From: JAMXLO01 sp037201625
GTDB lineage: Bacteria > Pseudomonadota > Alphaproteobacteria > Acetobacterales > Acetobacteraceae
Length of the DNA stretch: 64,000 nucleotides
Assembly (NCBI GenBank): GCA_037201625.1
Contig: JBBCGR010000004.1
Location: 372,001 to 436,000 of the forward strand
Direction: 5' to 3'
The translations under genes and the position numbers were made by a program. Positions 38,311 to 46,978 of the stretch are shown here, one piece after another (position 1 is the stretch's first letter; every line of letters begins with the position of its first letter). The notes under the pieces are model-generated. The model did no database searches. It was not told where the DNA came from and saw nothing but the letters and a program-made list of their open reading frames with translations.

Positions 38311-39141
38311 TCACCACCTCACGATACAGAAGCCGGGCGCGCCCGCGGCGCCGTTGCACGGCGTAACGCCATCCGACAGAAAGCCCGCGCCGGCCGCACC
38401 ACCGCCTGGAAAGATGCCGTCAAGGCCCGTGGTGCCGGAGCCGATCGAACCGCCGACCGCGGACGCGCCGCCCATGCCGGTGGTGGTCGCAGTAGCCGCG
38501 CCGCCAGACGAACCGATGATGTTGAGGTCGCCGTTGTACGGCGTGCCACCAATCCCGCCGAAGTCCACCGAACCAGTCGGTGTTACAAGACCGTTGAGGG
38601 CACCGCCGGTCGCGCTGATGTAGCTGCCAAAGCTGGACGTGCCGCCGCCACTCGGCCAACTCGGGCCGGTGGTCGTGCCCGCGATGCCGCCGCCACCAAT
38701 CGTGACCACGATCACCTGGAAGGGAGTCAAGCCGGTGATCCGCCGGCGCACATAGGCGCCTGCACCGCCGCCGCCGCTTCGCCTGGTGCCATAGGATGCA
38801 AAACTGCCGGCACCGCCACCCCACAACTCGACATCGACCGCGGTAATGCCGGACGGCACCGTGAAGTTGCCAGTCCCCCAGAACGCCACCAGCCCGTGCG
38901 ATGCGGCAATCAGGGACCGGATCGCGGCAAGCACCTGCGCTCGGTTCGTCTTGTCGAGCGACATGCCAGCCGCCAGTACGATGGCGACCAGCTCTTCCTG
39001 CATTGCGTTCGCCCAATCTTCGTCCACGATCGTCGCATCGACGCTGGTGAGCGGGTTGCCCTCCTGGAAATAACCTGGCGTGCCATAGGCTCTGGGCGCG
39101 GGGAGCGACGTGCTCGCCGACGGGACATCAATGCGGTGCAA
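38311..39141 (-). CDS. Glycine-rich phage tail fibre (276 aa)
   Basis: The first 60 residues (AYGTPGYFQEGNPLTSVDAT, DEDWANAMQEELVAIVLAAG) are a standard phage tail fibre N-terminus. A beta domain (WGTGNFTVPSGITAVDVELW) leads into Gly-rich tracts (GGGGAGAYVRRR, GGGGIAGTTTGPSWPSGGG) that probably form a polyglycine-type tip. TTG 39141 is chosen as start because GGAGG lies 7 bases upstream and the conserved sequence starts here; longer frames upstream overlap gp48 out of frame. The start is 2 bases after the gp48 stop. Confidence 0.65.
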   Translation of the reverse strand: MHRIDVPSASTSLPAPRAYGTPGYFQEGNPLTSVDATIVDEDWANAMQEELVAIVLAAGMSLDKTNRAQVLAAIRSLIAASHGLVAFWGTGNFTVPSGITAVDVELWGGGAGSFASYGTRRSGGGGAGAYVRRRITGLTPFQVIVVTIGGGGIAGTTTGPSWPSGGGTSSFGSYISATGGALNGLVTPTGSVDFGGIGGTPYNGDLNIIGSSGGAATATTTGMGGASAVGGSIGSGTTGLDGIFPGGGAAGAGFLSDGVTPCNGAAGAPGFCIVRW

Positions 39142-39143
39142 GG

Positions 39144-39749
39144 TCAGCCTCCGTAGGCAAATTGAACGATGGTCTCGGCCGGAGCGATGCGACGGATGAC
39201 GCACTCCAACTCGGCGTTGCCCCAGCTCCGCAACGGCTCGCCGACGGCGGATTGCCCGATCCGGAACGGCCGGATCGTTGTCTCGGGCGCATGCACCCGC
39301 CACGCGAAAATCCAGCCCTGGCCGTAGAGCGGATCGCCGACGCGAGCCTGCCCGACGCGGAACGGGTAGAAGCGCTGGATGGTGATCGTGTAGCCAAGCT
39401 GTTCGGCGACGGCGATGAAGTAGGCCGCCGACTGGCCACCCTTCGCGCGAATCTTGGCGAGCAGTGCAGCCCGGCGCTGCCCGATCGTGGGGTTCAGCGG
39501 CGTGCACGGGTCCGGCAGGCCGTAGTCGGTCTCGAAATCCGACAGCAATTCGAGGGTCGAGTGCGGGTCGGCCTCCACCTCCGACAGGTAGACCGTCGCC
39601 CGATGATGTGCGTACGTCCCGTCGGCGATCGCCTGCACGACCTGGGTCAGCACCGCATCGTCGTCACGCGTCCACGCCGCACCCCGCGGCAGCAGACCCT
39701 GGATGAAGCGCAGGAAGTCCCCGAGCGTCAGATTGACGAAGCTCGTCAC
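39144..39749 (-). CDS. Mu gp48-like baseplate protein (DUF2313/YmfQ family)
   Basis: The N-terminus FLRFIQGLLPRGAAWTRD is the family hallmark (a helical start followed by L-P-x-G-x-x-W). The central part has YGLPDPCTPLNPTIGQRRAA and the C-terminus ends in CVIRRIAPAETIVQFAYGG, also typical. In Mu the protein sits at the baseplate periphery next to the J-type gene. It overlaps the gp47-like gene by 4 bases, as expected. 201 aa matches the usual length. Confidence 0.8.
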   Translation of the reverse strand: MTSFVNLTLGDFLRFIQGLLPRGAAWTRDDDAVLTQVVQAIADGTYAHHRATVYLSEVEADPHSTLELLSDFETDYGLPDPCTPLNPTIGQRRAALLAKIRAKGGQSAAYFIAVAEQLGYTITIQRFYPFRVGQARVGDPLYGQGWIFAWRVHAPETTIRPFRIGQSAVGEPLRSWGNAELECVIRRIAPAETIVQFAYGG

Positions 39750-40861
39750 GTGAAGCTCACTGCCCCGAGCCGCGCGACGTGCCCTGGCGCGGACAGGATG
39801 CTTGCCGACGGTGCGGTCATCTCGAAGCCGAGAATGCCACCAGCCTGCGCCACGGCATCGATCACCTGCTCCAGGTAGAGCGTACCGCCGGGCACGCCGG
39901 GCGACACACCGGCGCCGATCGTCGCCCCGCCGGGCGTGGTAGTGGCGAACAACGCACCAAGCGAGGCCAGCACCGCCGCCTGCGTTACCGATGTGTTCGG
40001 CACGAGGTTATGGATCGTTACTGCGATGGCATCGGTCGCCAGCGCGAACACGATGCAGTCCGCCGTTACCGGCTTGACCGCGTCGATCGCCGCCTGCACC
40101 GCCGCGACATCGGCCGGCAGCGGAATGAAGTTCACCCGCGCATCCATGACGAACGCGACGTCCACCGTGCCCGGCCCCCGGTTCAGCGGAAAGCACCAGG
40201 CGCGGGTGACGCCAGCGACGCCGGTCGCCCATTGCACATAGTCGTTGGCATCACCGCCCTGCGGCGGCCGTCGGCGATGATCGAGCGCACGCGCTCGCAG
40301 GCCATCATCGGACTCGGCATCTAGGCCACCAGTGAGACCAGACCCCGCGACAGTCGCGGTAGGCTGCACGCCGGCGATCGCCACCATGAGGGTGAGTGGG
40401 TCGCCCGCATTGGCGTTGCCCGCGGCACCGCCCGCGATCGCCGCCACTGTCAGCGTGACGGACCCCGACGCCAGCACACCAGCCGTCTGCGTCGTGTATT
40501 GCGCCGACGCATCGGCGTTCTGCAGCAGCAGGCCCGCCGGCACCGGGATACCGTCCGGTGCACCGAGGAAGGTCGCCGTCCCCTCCGCCGGAGCCGATAC
40601 CAGACGCGAGATACCGTCGATCGCCGCCTGCCGCTCCAGGTAGACGGTCTCGGCCGTGTCGAGGAACAGCTGCTGCGACAGCCAAACCAGGAACCGATAG
40701 AGCAGCCACAGGCCGCCTGCGACGGTGTCGCCAAACACGCCGACCAGCATGCGCCGCAGCCGCGGATTGGTGCCGCTGATGCGCGCAATGAACTGCGCCC
40801 GCATCTGCGTCCGCAGGTCTGCCAAGCTCGGGATGGCGAGCGGCATCAGGTCAACTGCCAC
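39746..40861 (-). CDS. Mu gp47-like baseplate J protein (371 aa)
   Basis: A baseplate J-like protein: helical N-terminus (LADLRTQMRAQFIARISGTN), the wedge core with ETVYLERQAAIDGISR, then DESDDGLRARALDHRRRPPQ and NDYVQWATGVAGVTRAW, both classic J-family blocks. It overlaps neighbouring genes at both ends, consistent with one translation unit for the baseplate. It probably builds the wedge that joins fibres to the tail tube. Confidence 0.85.
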   Translation of the reverse strand: MAVDLMPLAIPSLADLRTQMRAQFIARISGTNPRLRRMLVGVFGDTVAGGLWLLYRFLVWLSQQLFLDTAETVYLERQAAIDGISRLVSAPAEGTATFLGAPDGIPVPAGLLLQNADASAQYTTQTAGVLASGSVTLTVAAIAGGAAGNANAGDPLTLMVAIAGVQPTATVAGSGLTGGLDAESDDGLRARALDHRRRPPQGGDANDYVQWATGVAGVTRAWCFPLNRGPGTVDVAFVMDARVNFIPLPADVAAVQAAIDAVKPVTADCIVFALATDAIAVTIHNLVPNTSVTQAAVLASLGALFATTTPGGATIGAGVSPGVPGGTLYLEQVIDAVAQAGGILGFEMTAPSASILSAPGHVARLGAVSFT

Positions 40862-41304
40862 ATCGGGTCGAAGGTGACCGAGCTGTTGCCCTGCCAGATG
40901 GTGACCGCCAGCGCGATCCAGCCGCGTCGCGGAAAGCTGGCGTGCACCTCGACCGCTGTCGCGACGCCATCATCGAGCATCCATTGCAGCGCCTCGCGCG
41001 CATAGTGCTCCGCCCGGCGCGCGGTCTCGGGGATCTGCTTCTCCCGCGCCAGTAGCCAAAGCTGCGAGCCGATCAGGTCCGGCGCCGGCGGAGCGTCCGG
41101 CACGTCGAGCACCAGGTCTCCCCACCACCCGCGCCGATCGCGCGTGCCATCGGGGATGACCGCATCGGCATCCGCCAACCGGTCAGTGAGCAGGCTGATG
41201 ATGACCGCGGTGCGCAGGCCCTCGTCCACCGCAAGGTCGCCGTTGACCACCGCCATGTCGGCGCGAAAATTCACTGGGTCCCAGATCAGCGCGAAGTCGG
41301 TCAT
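40846..41304 (-). CDS. Mu gp46-like baseplate protein (152 aa)
   Basis: Starts MTDFALIWDPVNFRADMAVV and includes RTAVIISLLTDRLADADAVI and DRRGWWGD, typical of the GP46 family (gp25-like wedge protein). ATG 41304 overlaps the stop of the gp45-like gene by 4 bases, which selects this start over longer frames. It shares 16 bases with the next gene. Confidence 0.8.
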   Translation of the reverse strand: MTDFALIWDPVNFRADMAVVNGDLAVDEGLRTAVIISLLTDRLADADAVIPDGTRDRRGWWGDLVLDVPDAPPAPDLIGSQLWLLAREKQIPETARRAEHYAREALQWMLDDGVATAVEVHASFPRRGWIALAVTIWQGNSSVTFDPMWQLT

Positions 41305-41783
41305 GTGAGCCGCACCTTCCGCCCGTTCACCGTGACGTTGTCGCCCGGCGCGTTGAGCTGCACCTCGACCGTGGCGTTGACGATCGCCCGGCCGGTCACC
41401 GTTGCGGTCAGGCCGTTGCCGGCCGTCACCGCAACCGGCAGCGTAGCCGACGTGACCTCCAGCCGGTCGGTGCGGAACACCACGCGGCCGCCGAAGCCGG
41501 AGATGCCCACCTCGCCCTCGGCGAGATCGGGGATCGCGTCGCCGACCATGTCGCCGCCGATCGCCACCACGTGGTCGCGCGAGCCGAGTACCTGCAGCAG
41601 GATGACATCGGCGCCGCGCTGCGGCCGCGCCGACATGCCGGGCGGGTGCAGCAGCTCCACGGTCCACTCCTCTTTATCGAGACCCTGGACCTGCACCACC
41701 ACGCGTGGGCCGACGCCGCTCTGCACCACCTTGGCGCGGGTCACCATCGAGCGGATCGCGGACCCCAGCCGCGCGAGTGACAT
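41301..41783 (-). CDS. Mu gp45-like baseplate protein V (tail spike, 160 aa)
   Basis: A gpV/gp45-type protein that forms the membrane-piercing spike in contractile tails. The N-terminal OB-like part (RAKVVQSGVGPRVVVQVQGL), then ELLHPPGMSARPQRGADVIL and the C-terminal repeats with VTAGNGLTATVTG fit the family. ATG 41783 is chosen because it lies at the end of the 74-bp repeat and overlaps its short frame; a longer frame up to 41906 has a start but would overlap the gp44-like gene by 53 bases. Confidence 0.75.
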   Translation of the reverse strand: MSLARLGSAIRSMVTRAKVVQSGVGPRVVVQVQGLDKEEWTVELLHPPGMSARPQRGADVILLQVLGSRDHVVAIGGDMVGDAIPDLAEGEVGISGFGGRVVFRTDRLEVTSATLPVAVTAGNGLTATVTGRAIVNATVEVQLNAPGDNVTVNGRKVRLT

Positions 41784-41854
41784 CAGCGCGCTAACCGCTT
41801 CCGGCGCCTGATGGCGGCCGGCTCGCTTCGCGATCCTCGCATCCGCGCCGCCAT
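41781..41854 (+). repeat. 74-bp gene-junction repeat, copy C (inverted)
   Basis: On the + strand it reads ATCAGCGCGCTAACCGCTTC and ends CGCCGCCAT. Against the copy at 44321-44395 about 54 of 73 bases match, but in the opposite strand sense. On the minus strand it carries a 23-aa Arg-rich frame (41783-41854). That frame starts on the gp44-like stop (TGATG) and ends on the gp45-like start. Confidence 0.6.
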
Positions 41855-43029
41855 CAGCCGGGCGCCAGGCCGTCGAGATCGAGTGCGCCGCCGTGCTTGC
41901 CGCCACCGTGGTGCTTGCGGAGTTTCACGGCGCCGGGGTCAGGCGTGTAGCCCTCGACCGGGCCGAGCATGAGCCGCGTGGTCCGGCCAGTCTTCTCGTC
42001 CAGCACATACTCGACGCGCGCCGACAACAGATCGCGATCGATGCCGAGCCACGGAGCGGAGACCGGGACAAGCTGGTTCAGCGACCAGAGCGACCCGTCG
42101 GGCTGCCGCCAGCCCTGCACCTCGATGTGCACCTGGATGGAGCGGCCGTAGGCGAAAGCCCGCTGCCAGTTGGCGCGAAGCTGCATGCCGGCCTGGTCGA
42201 GCTGGCTCTCCGCCAGCGTCACATGCGGGCGGTAGCGCGGCACGCCGGCATCGTGCGCGACGGTGCCCTGGCCAGTCTGCACCACTCCACCCTTACCGGC
42301 ATACGAGGCAGGCCCCGGCCCGTGGAGCGCGCTGAGATCAAGGCCGCCGGTTGCGGCACCGCCGACCCCGTGCTGCCCCTTCACGATGTAATCCGAGAAC
42401 CGCCGATGCACGTTGATCGACGATTGTGCGCGCAAGATGTTGTCCCCCTGGACAAGGCGACCGGCGGCGCGCGTCGAGCCGGCGCGGGTGAGCACCAGGC
42501 GACCGTTGCCATCGTCGCAGGCCAGCACTCCGGCGAGCCGACACAGCCGTTCGAGGAACGTCCAGGCGGTCTCGCATCGTTCAAGTTTTGCGTCCGCCAC
42601 CACACTGGAGGCGCCGTCGGTCTCGACCACCACATCGATCTTGAGCAGGCCGCAGATGGACCGCGCGATCGCCTCCAGCGTGTAGCCGGCGAACTGGCCG
42701 GACTGGATGTCGGGCGTGCAGTCGATCAGGTCCTCGGTGCGGCAGCGGCCAAGGATGCGAACGCCGTGCGCCACGCGATCGAACATCGGCTGGTAGCCGT
42801 CGACATAGCCGGTCAGCACCGGGTCCGACCCGATCGAGACCACGCACTCCGAGAACGGCCGGATGAGCCACGGCTCGTCTTGCTCGGGCCACCGTTCGCT
42901 CACCGCAATGTCGAAATCCGACGCGCACCGATCGAGGCCGCGGCTGACTCGCAGCGATGTCCAGCCCGCGTAGATCTTGCCATCGACGGTCAGCGTCGGG
43001 CTGTCATCGGCCAGAGGAGCAGCACTCAT
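41854..43029 (-). CDS. Mu gp44/gpP-like baseplate hub protein (391 aa)
   Basis: The N-terminus (PTLTVDGKIYAGWTSLRVSR, CASDFDIAVSERWPEQ) and the block PVLTGYVDGYQPMFDRVAHG match the P/late-control-D hub family of Mu-type phages. A segment VEGYTPDPGAVKLRKHHGGG is at the basic, Gly/His-rich C-terminus. The hub joins tail tube and spike. The ATG overlaps the stop of the gpN-like gene by 4 bases. The length is usual for the family. Confidence 0.8.
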   Translation of the reverse strand: MSAAPLADDSPTLTVDGKIYAGWTSLRVSRGLDRCASDFDIAVSERWPEQDEPWLIRPFSECVVSIGSDPVLTGYVDGYQPMFDRVAHGVRILGRCRTEDLIDCTPDIQSGQFAGYTLEAIARSICGLLKIDVVVETDGASSVVADAKLERCETAWTFLERLCRLAGVLACDDGNGRLVLTRAGSTRAAGRLVQGDNILRAQSSINVHRRFSDYIVKGQHGVGGAATGGLDLSALHGPGPASYAGKGGVVQTGQGTVAHDAGVPRYRPHVTLAESQLDQAGMQLRANWQRAFAYGRSIQVHIEVQGWRQPDGSLWSLNQLVPVSAPWLGIDRDLLSARVEYVLDEKTGRTTRLMLGPVEGYTPDPGAVKLRKHHGGGKHGGALDLDGLAPG

Positions 43030-44324
43030 GGCACGAGCTGGTAGCCGGCGCGCGGCATGAAGGCCGGGTGCGGTACATCATTCAGCGTCTCCAGCTCCTC
43101 GGCGCGGCCCGCGTCGTGGTGCAGCAATTGCGCCAGCGCCAGCGATGGCAGGCTGCCGGGCAGGCTGTAGCGAGCCAGGCGCGGCAGTTGCTGGGCACGC
43201 TGCGTCACGTCCTGCACCGCCATCGCGCCGATCGCCTGCCAGCCGAGATACAGCTCGTCCAGTCCGGCATCGGCCGCCGCCTCTGCCCGCGCATCGACAA
43301 GCTCGAGCACCTGCCCGAGCGCTGCCGACGCGGCATCCGCCGACGGCCATACGATGGCCGCGTAGACCTGCAACACCGCCACCGTGGCGGCAGCCTCGAC
43401 CAACCCCACGATCGCCGCCTGCTGCGCCGCCATGGCGGTCAAGGCGGGCGTCGCAGGCGTGATCGCCGCCAAACCGTCACCCCAGCCAGCGAGGCCCACA
43501 AGCCCGCCGGTGAGGTCCGCACCCGGTCTGAACAACGGCGCCCGGCCGGCGACAGGATCGTCAGGCAACGGAGGCGGAGCCAGCGACGTCGCGACGATGT
43601 CAGCTGCGCCGGTAAACACGTTCAGCACCGCGTCCGACGCAGCATCGTCGTTAGTGAACGAACCGGCCATGCCGGCGATCGACGAACGCAAGCCCAGGAT
43701 CGTCGCCGGCGGCAGGCCAAGCATGCTCTCGGCGACCTGGCCGAACAGGTTCTCGGCAAAACCGAGCAGATAGCCCGGCCGCTTCGCCGCGAGGCTGGCG
43801 ATGGCATAGGCTCGCTTGATGACGGGCAGCAGCTTCAGCAGACCGTGCAGCAGACCACCGGCGGTATCGGTGACGCTGAGCGGCGACGGCTGCTTGCCAT
43901 CCTCCACGAAGTCTATGTCGAAGGCCGCGTAGCCACCGCGATCCTTGCTCTCGCTCCAACGCAGCAGGCCAGAGCGGCATTGCCGTTCGCCGAGGAAGGG
44001 ATGCACCAAGGTGCCGGCGCTGTTCTTGTCCTGGCAGGCGGCGAGTAATGCGTCGCGCTTATCTTGGTAGTCGTCACCAATGACGAAGGCCCTGATGTGG
44101 TGCCGCTGAGCGGCGCGGCCCAGGTCCTCGGTGTAAGGTTGATCACGAAGCGGAAACTCGTGCGTGACAATGCGGCGACCGCCCTCGCCGGTGGCGACAT
44201 CGACCACGAACGGCACGCCGCGGAACGACGCCGGCCGCAACACGGCCGATCCTGCCGAAAGGTTCGGGAAGCCGCCAAGCGCGCCGGTCAGCGCGGTGCC
44301 AGCGGATGACAGAAGACCACTCAT
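43026..44324 (-). CDS. Mu gpN-like DNA-circulation/tail protein (432 aa)
   Basis: The conserved N-terminal domain (FRGVPFVVDVATGEGGRRIV, HEFPLRDQPYTEDLGRAAQR, HPFLGERQCRSGLLRWSESK) is the DNA circulation family, in practice a tail-tip protein. The rest is Ala-rich and helical. ATG 44324 lies at the end of the 74-bp repeat and overlaps the stop of its short frame by 4 bases, so it is chosen over the in-frame start at 44429 inside the tape-measure gene. Confidence 0.8.
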   Translation of the reverse strand: MSGLLSSAGTALTGALGGFPNLSAGSAVLRPASFRGVPFVVDVATGEGGRRIVTHEFPLRDQPYTEDLGRAAQRHHIRAFVIGDDYQDKRDALLAACQDKNSAGTLVHPFLGERQCRSGLLRWSESKDRGGYAAFDIDFVEDGKQPSPLSVTDTAGGLLHGLLKLLPVIKRAYAIASLAAKRPGYLLGFAENLFGQVAESMLGLPPATILGLRSSIAGMAGSFTNDDAASDAVLNVFTGAADIVATSLAPPPLPDDPVAGRAPLFRPGADLTGGLVGLAGWGDGLAAITPATPALTAMAAQQAAIVGLVEAAATVAVLQVYAAIVWPSADAASAALGQVLELVDARAEAAADAGLDELYLGWQAIGAMAVQDVTQRAQQLPRLARYSLPGSLPSLALAQLLHHDAGRAEELETLNDVPHPAFMPRAGYQLVP

Positions 44325-44395
44325 GGCAGCGCCCTTGCGAGGGCTGCGAAGCAGACCGTCTGCCAGGAGGCCACGGAAGCGGTTAGCTGGCTCAT
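44321..44395 (-). repeat. 74-bp gene-junction repeat, copy B (with a 24-aa frame)
   Basis: Read on the minus strand it begins ATGAGCCAGCTAACCGCTTC and ends AAGGGCGCTGCCATG. The 24-aa frame (MSQLTASVASW...) starts on the tape-measure stop (TGATG) and ends on the gpN start (ATGA). Thus the repeat exactly fills the junction and keeps the three reading frames coupled. Confidence 0.7.
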
Positions 44396-46158
44396 CAGAA
44401 TGGCGCCAAGGGATCGGAGTGACCGACATTCACCTCAGGGTGTGGAACGTTGCCGTCCGTCTCGGTGCGCACCTGGGTGCCCGGCGGCAGGTTGGGAATG
44501 TCGAGGAAGATGCGCAAACGTCCCTCCACCCCAACCTCCGGCATCAAGCCGCTGCCGTGCCGGCCCGGACCGTCATACGGGCTCGGAAAACGCAGCGCAG
44601 GCATGCCGGGCATGTCGAACATCGGCCCCGAGCGCGGATCGTAGGGCGGAGGCGGAGCCGGCAGCGCCTCGATGCGCCGCCGTTCTCGGTCAGCCTCCTG
44701 CGCGGCGATGATCCGCTCCACGTTCGCCGATTCCCGGTCCAGCCGCTGCTGCAATGACAGGCCGTCATTCGGTCGCACGATCGGCGACGTTCCCTCGGCG
44801 TTGAACGGCGTGGTGGGCGCGCCGGCGGAGTTTGGCCCGAACTGTTCCAGCTTCGGCCACACCATCGACGGGTAGCGTTCCGGGTGGTCGTGTTGGTCCT
44901 TGGCGTTCGCCAGCGTGTCGCCGTAGCGGATGCGGCCAAGCACGTTCGCCGTGGCCGCGGTGCCAGTCCCAGCCACCAACGCAACGATGCCCCAGGCTCC
45001 GAGGGCGGCGAAGATCGTCGTGCCCGCAATCGCATCGAGCGCGGCGGCTACCTTCAGCAGGCCAGCGCCGGCGGAGATGCCCCAGCCTGCAAGCTTCAGC
45101 AGCACCAGGCCCTCGACAACCGTCTTCAGGCCGCCAAGCGCAGTGACCAGTTCGCCAGCACCGGATGCGAGCGCACCGACATCGTGCGCAGCGCCGCTCC
45201 AGTCCTGCTGCTTCATGAAGTCGGAGAAGTCCTTGACCGCGCCGGTGATACCGGTCGCCACCCAGTCGCGGTTTGCCCTGATCCACAGCGCCATGTCGTC
45301 GACGATCGGCCGCAGCACGGGCGCCAACTCGGCGCCGACCACGTTGACGAAGCCATGCACCGCAGTGTCCAGCCGGATCATGCTGCGATGGTACGCTTCG
45401 AGGTTCTCGTTATCCTCGGCGGTGAACACGTAGCCGAGCTGGCGTGCCTCCTCGGCGAACTGCCGGATCGCGTCACCGCCCTTGTTCAGCATCGGGATCA
45501 AAGCCATGCCGCCGCGGCCGAACAGCGTGGTGGCGACCCAGGTTTTGAGCGCGGCGTTCTCGGTGTGCGCGAAGGAGTCGGCCAGCTTCGGCAACACATC
45601 CGCCGCGGTCACCGTGCCCTTCTTAACGTCCGCCATGCTGAAGCCGAGCCGCTGGAGGATCGCCGCGGCATCCTTGCCCTTGCCGAGACCGGCTGCGCCC
45701 ATGGTCTTGTTCAGCCGGGTCAGCCCGAGCTGCATCGCCTCGATCGGCACCTCGTTCATGCGGGCTGCGTAGTTCAGCCCCTGAAGCTGCGCCGTCGTCA
45801 CCCCGATCTTGTCGGCGGTGGCGATGAACTCGGCGCGCGCACTGGCGACCTTGTCGACCAAGGCGAACAGCCCAGTGGCCGACCCGGCGGCCCCCAGTCC
45901 TGCCAGCACCGGGAACAGCGATTGCAGCAGACCGCCAGTCGCGGCGACACGGGTGTTCAGCGCACCAAAGTGCTCGCCGAGCACCCGCGTGCTGCCGGAC
46001 AGGCTGCTCAGCATTCCCGGCCGGTCCAGCTTGACCAGAGCACCGCGCGTCGCGTCGGCTTCGCGGCGGACCGCGGACAGGTCGGTGCGCACTGAACGGA
46101 ACGCGGCACCCGACTGATTGACCGCCGAGACGATCGCCTGAAAGGTCGGGGTCGGCAT
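44395..46158 (-). CDS. Tail tape measure protein (587 aa)
   Basis: A long helical protein that sets tail length. The N-terminal 60 residues form a coiled segment (AVNQSGAAFRSVRTDLSAVR). Central parts KIGVTTAQLQGLNYAARMNE and FGRGGMALIPMLNKGGDAIR are typical of Mu-type tape measures. Hydrophobic helices lie near residues 340-400 (GLVLLKLAGWGISAGAGLLK). The C-terminus has a Pro-rich linker and a small beta region. It starts directly at the end of the frameshifted chaperone gene, the normal order. Confidence 0.85.
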   Translation of the reverse strand: MPTPTFQAIVSAVNQSGAAFRSVRTDLSAVRREADATRGALVKLDRPGMLSSLSGSTRVLGEHFGALNTRVAATGGLLQSLFPVLAGLGAAGSATGLFALVDKVASARAEFIATADKIGVTTAQLQGLNYAARMNEVPIEAMQLGLTRLNKTMGAAGLGKGKDAAAILQRLGFSMADVKKGTVTAADVLPKLADSFAHTENAALKTWVATTLFGRGGMALIPMLNKGGDAIRQFAEEARQLGYVFTAEDNENLEAYHRSMIRLDTAVHGFVNVVGAELAPVLRPIVDDMALWIRANRDWVATGITGAVKDFSDFMKQQDWSGAAHDVGALASGAGELVTALGGLKTVVEGLVLLKLAGWGISAGAGLLKVAAALDAIAGTTIFAALGAWGIVALVAGTGTAATANVLGRIRYGDTLANAKDQHDHPERYPSMVWPKLEQFGPNSAGAPTTPFNAEGTSPIVRPNDGLSLQQRLDRESANVERIIAAQEADRERRRIEALPAPPPPYDPRSGPMFDMPGMPALRFPSPYDGPGRHGSGLMPEVGVEGRLRIFLDIPNLPPGTQVRTETDGNVPHPEVNVGHSDPLAPF

Positions 46159-46568
46159 TCAGCGATTACCTCGGGCGTTGCGCTCCAGCGTGGCGATGCG
46201 CTGCACCTGCAGCAGCGCCTGCGACAACTCCGACGTGGTCAGCTCAAAGACGTTGCCTATTGCGCCGCCCCACCACCGGGCGCACTCGAAGTAACGATCG
46301 ACAACATCTCCGGGTCGGACGTCTCCAAAAAATCGCGGTTGATGATCCTCCCGAGCGCGATCACGTCGCGGCCCGCCATGGCGTCGACCGCAGCCGGCGT
46401 GATGGAGGCCAGGCGGGCGATCAGCCGATGCGTGAAGCCAGCATCCTGCTGGTCGCCGCATGACCGCATGTCGAGGCCCGTCGGCTCGCGCAAGGTGAGT
46501 TCCGCTACCTCGCGGTCCACCGACGTGACCGGGCGCGAGAGGCGATAGGTGATGGGACCCGTGATCAT
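46159..46568 (-). CDS. Tail assembly chaperone with -1 frameshift extension (136 aa)
   Basis: The second product of the chaperone gene. Reading starts at 46568, follows the upstream frame for 81 codons to the slippery site at 46326-46332, and slips back one base. It then continues through 55 residues (GDVRPGDVVDRYFECARWWG to LERNARGNR). That tail matches the GpE/E'-type extension that binds the tape measure. The extension frame has no start of its own and ends one base before the tape-measure start. Confidence 0.65.
46257..46568 (-). CDS. Tail assembly chaperone, short form (103 aa)
   Basis: A Mu gp41/P2 gpE-type chaperone (MITGPITYRLSRPVTSVDRE, VAELTLREPTGLDMRSCGDQ). It lies between tube and tape measure, the fixed place for this gene. 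It terminates normally at 46257; a fraction of ribosomes should enter the extended form by slipping on T TTT TTG. It overlaps the tube gene by 4 bases. Confidence 0.8.
   Translation of the reverse strand: MITGPITYRLSRPVTSVDREVAELTLREPTGLDMRSCGDQQDAGFTHRLIARLASITPAAVDAMAGRDVIALGRIINRDFLETSDPEMLSIVTSSAPGGGAAQ
46326..46332 (-). promoter_or_regulatory. Slippery heptamer T TTT TTG for -1 frameshifting
   Basis: In the chaperone frame the codons read GAT TTT TTG, giving the canonical X XXY YYZ form. The -1 frame is open from here to 46159 and encodes the expected GpE-like extension. I did not model a downstream stimulatory structure. Confidence 0.7.
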
Positions 46569-46933
46569 CCGAAGATCTCCTGCATGTCGAGGCCCGAGAA
46601 CTTGACCTGGAATTTGCCCGCCACGCCGTCCAGCTCGATCTTGTCGGTCTGGAACGCATTAAAGAGCTGATACGTCTTGCCGATGTTCAGCGCGAACTGG
46701 ACCGTCACGTCGGTCATGGCGCGCAGCGCGACCAGGCTGAGCTGCGGATTGTCGAACAGCTCGGCCTCGACCATCGGCGGATCGATGCGCTCGGTGAAAC
46801 CGACCATGCCGGACGGGCCGGATACCGGCGTGCGGATCTTGCCGCCAACGTCGATCTTGAAGTCGCCGGCAAGTTCGTAGAGTACGCCATCGACGTAGAA
46901 GTAGGCCGTGCCACCACGCGCAACCTGGGCCAT
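46565..46933 (-). CDS. Contractile tail tube protein (122 aa)
   Basis: A Mu gpM-type tube protein (GGTAYFYVDGVLYELAGDFK, GFTERIDPPMVEAELFDNPQ, FQVKFSGLDMQEIFG). These are the typical blocks of the phage tube_2 family, and the length fits. The start at ATG 46933 has GATGGAG upstream within the conserved hairpin leader. It follows the sheath gene, as in other myoviruses. Confidence 0.88.
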   Translation of the reverse strand: MAQVARGGTAYFYVDGVLYELAGDFKIDVGGKIRTPVSGPSGMVGFTERIDPPMVEAELFDNPQLSLVALRAMTDVTVQFALNIGKTYQLFNAFQTDKIELDGVAGKFQVKFSGLDMQEIFG

Positions 46934-46958
46934 GCGGGATCTCCATCACAGGGAAGCA

Positions 46959-46972
46959 GCGCCTTGCAGCGC
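46959..46972 (-). promoter_or_regulatory. GNRA-loop hairpin before the tube gene
   Basis: The minus strand reads GCGCT GCAA GGCGC, a 5-bp stem (last pair G-T) with a GCAA loop. It lies 25 bases before the ATG and is followed by CTTCCCTGTGATGGAG. The same layout occurs before the sheath and capsid genes. Confidence 0.55.
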
Positions 46973-46978
46973 GGGCAG

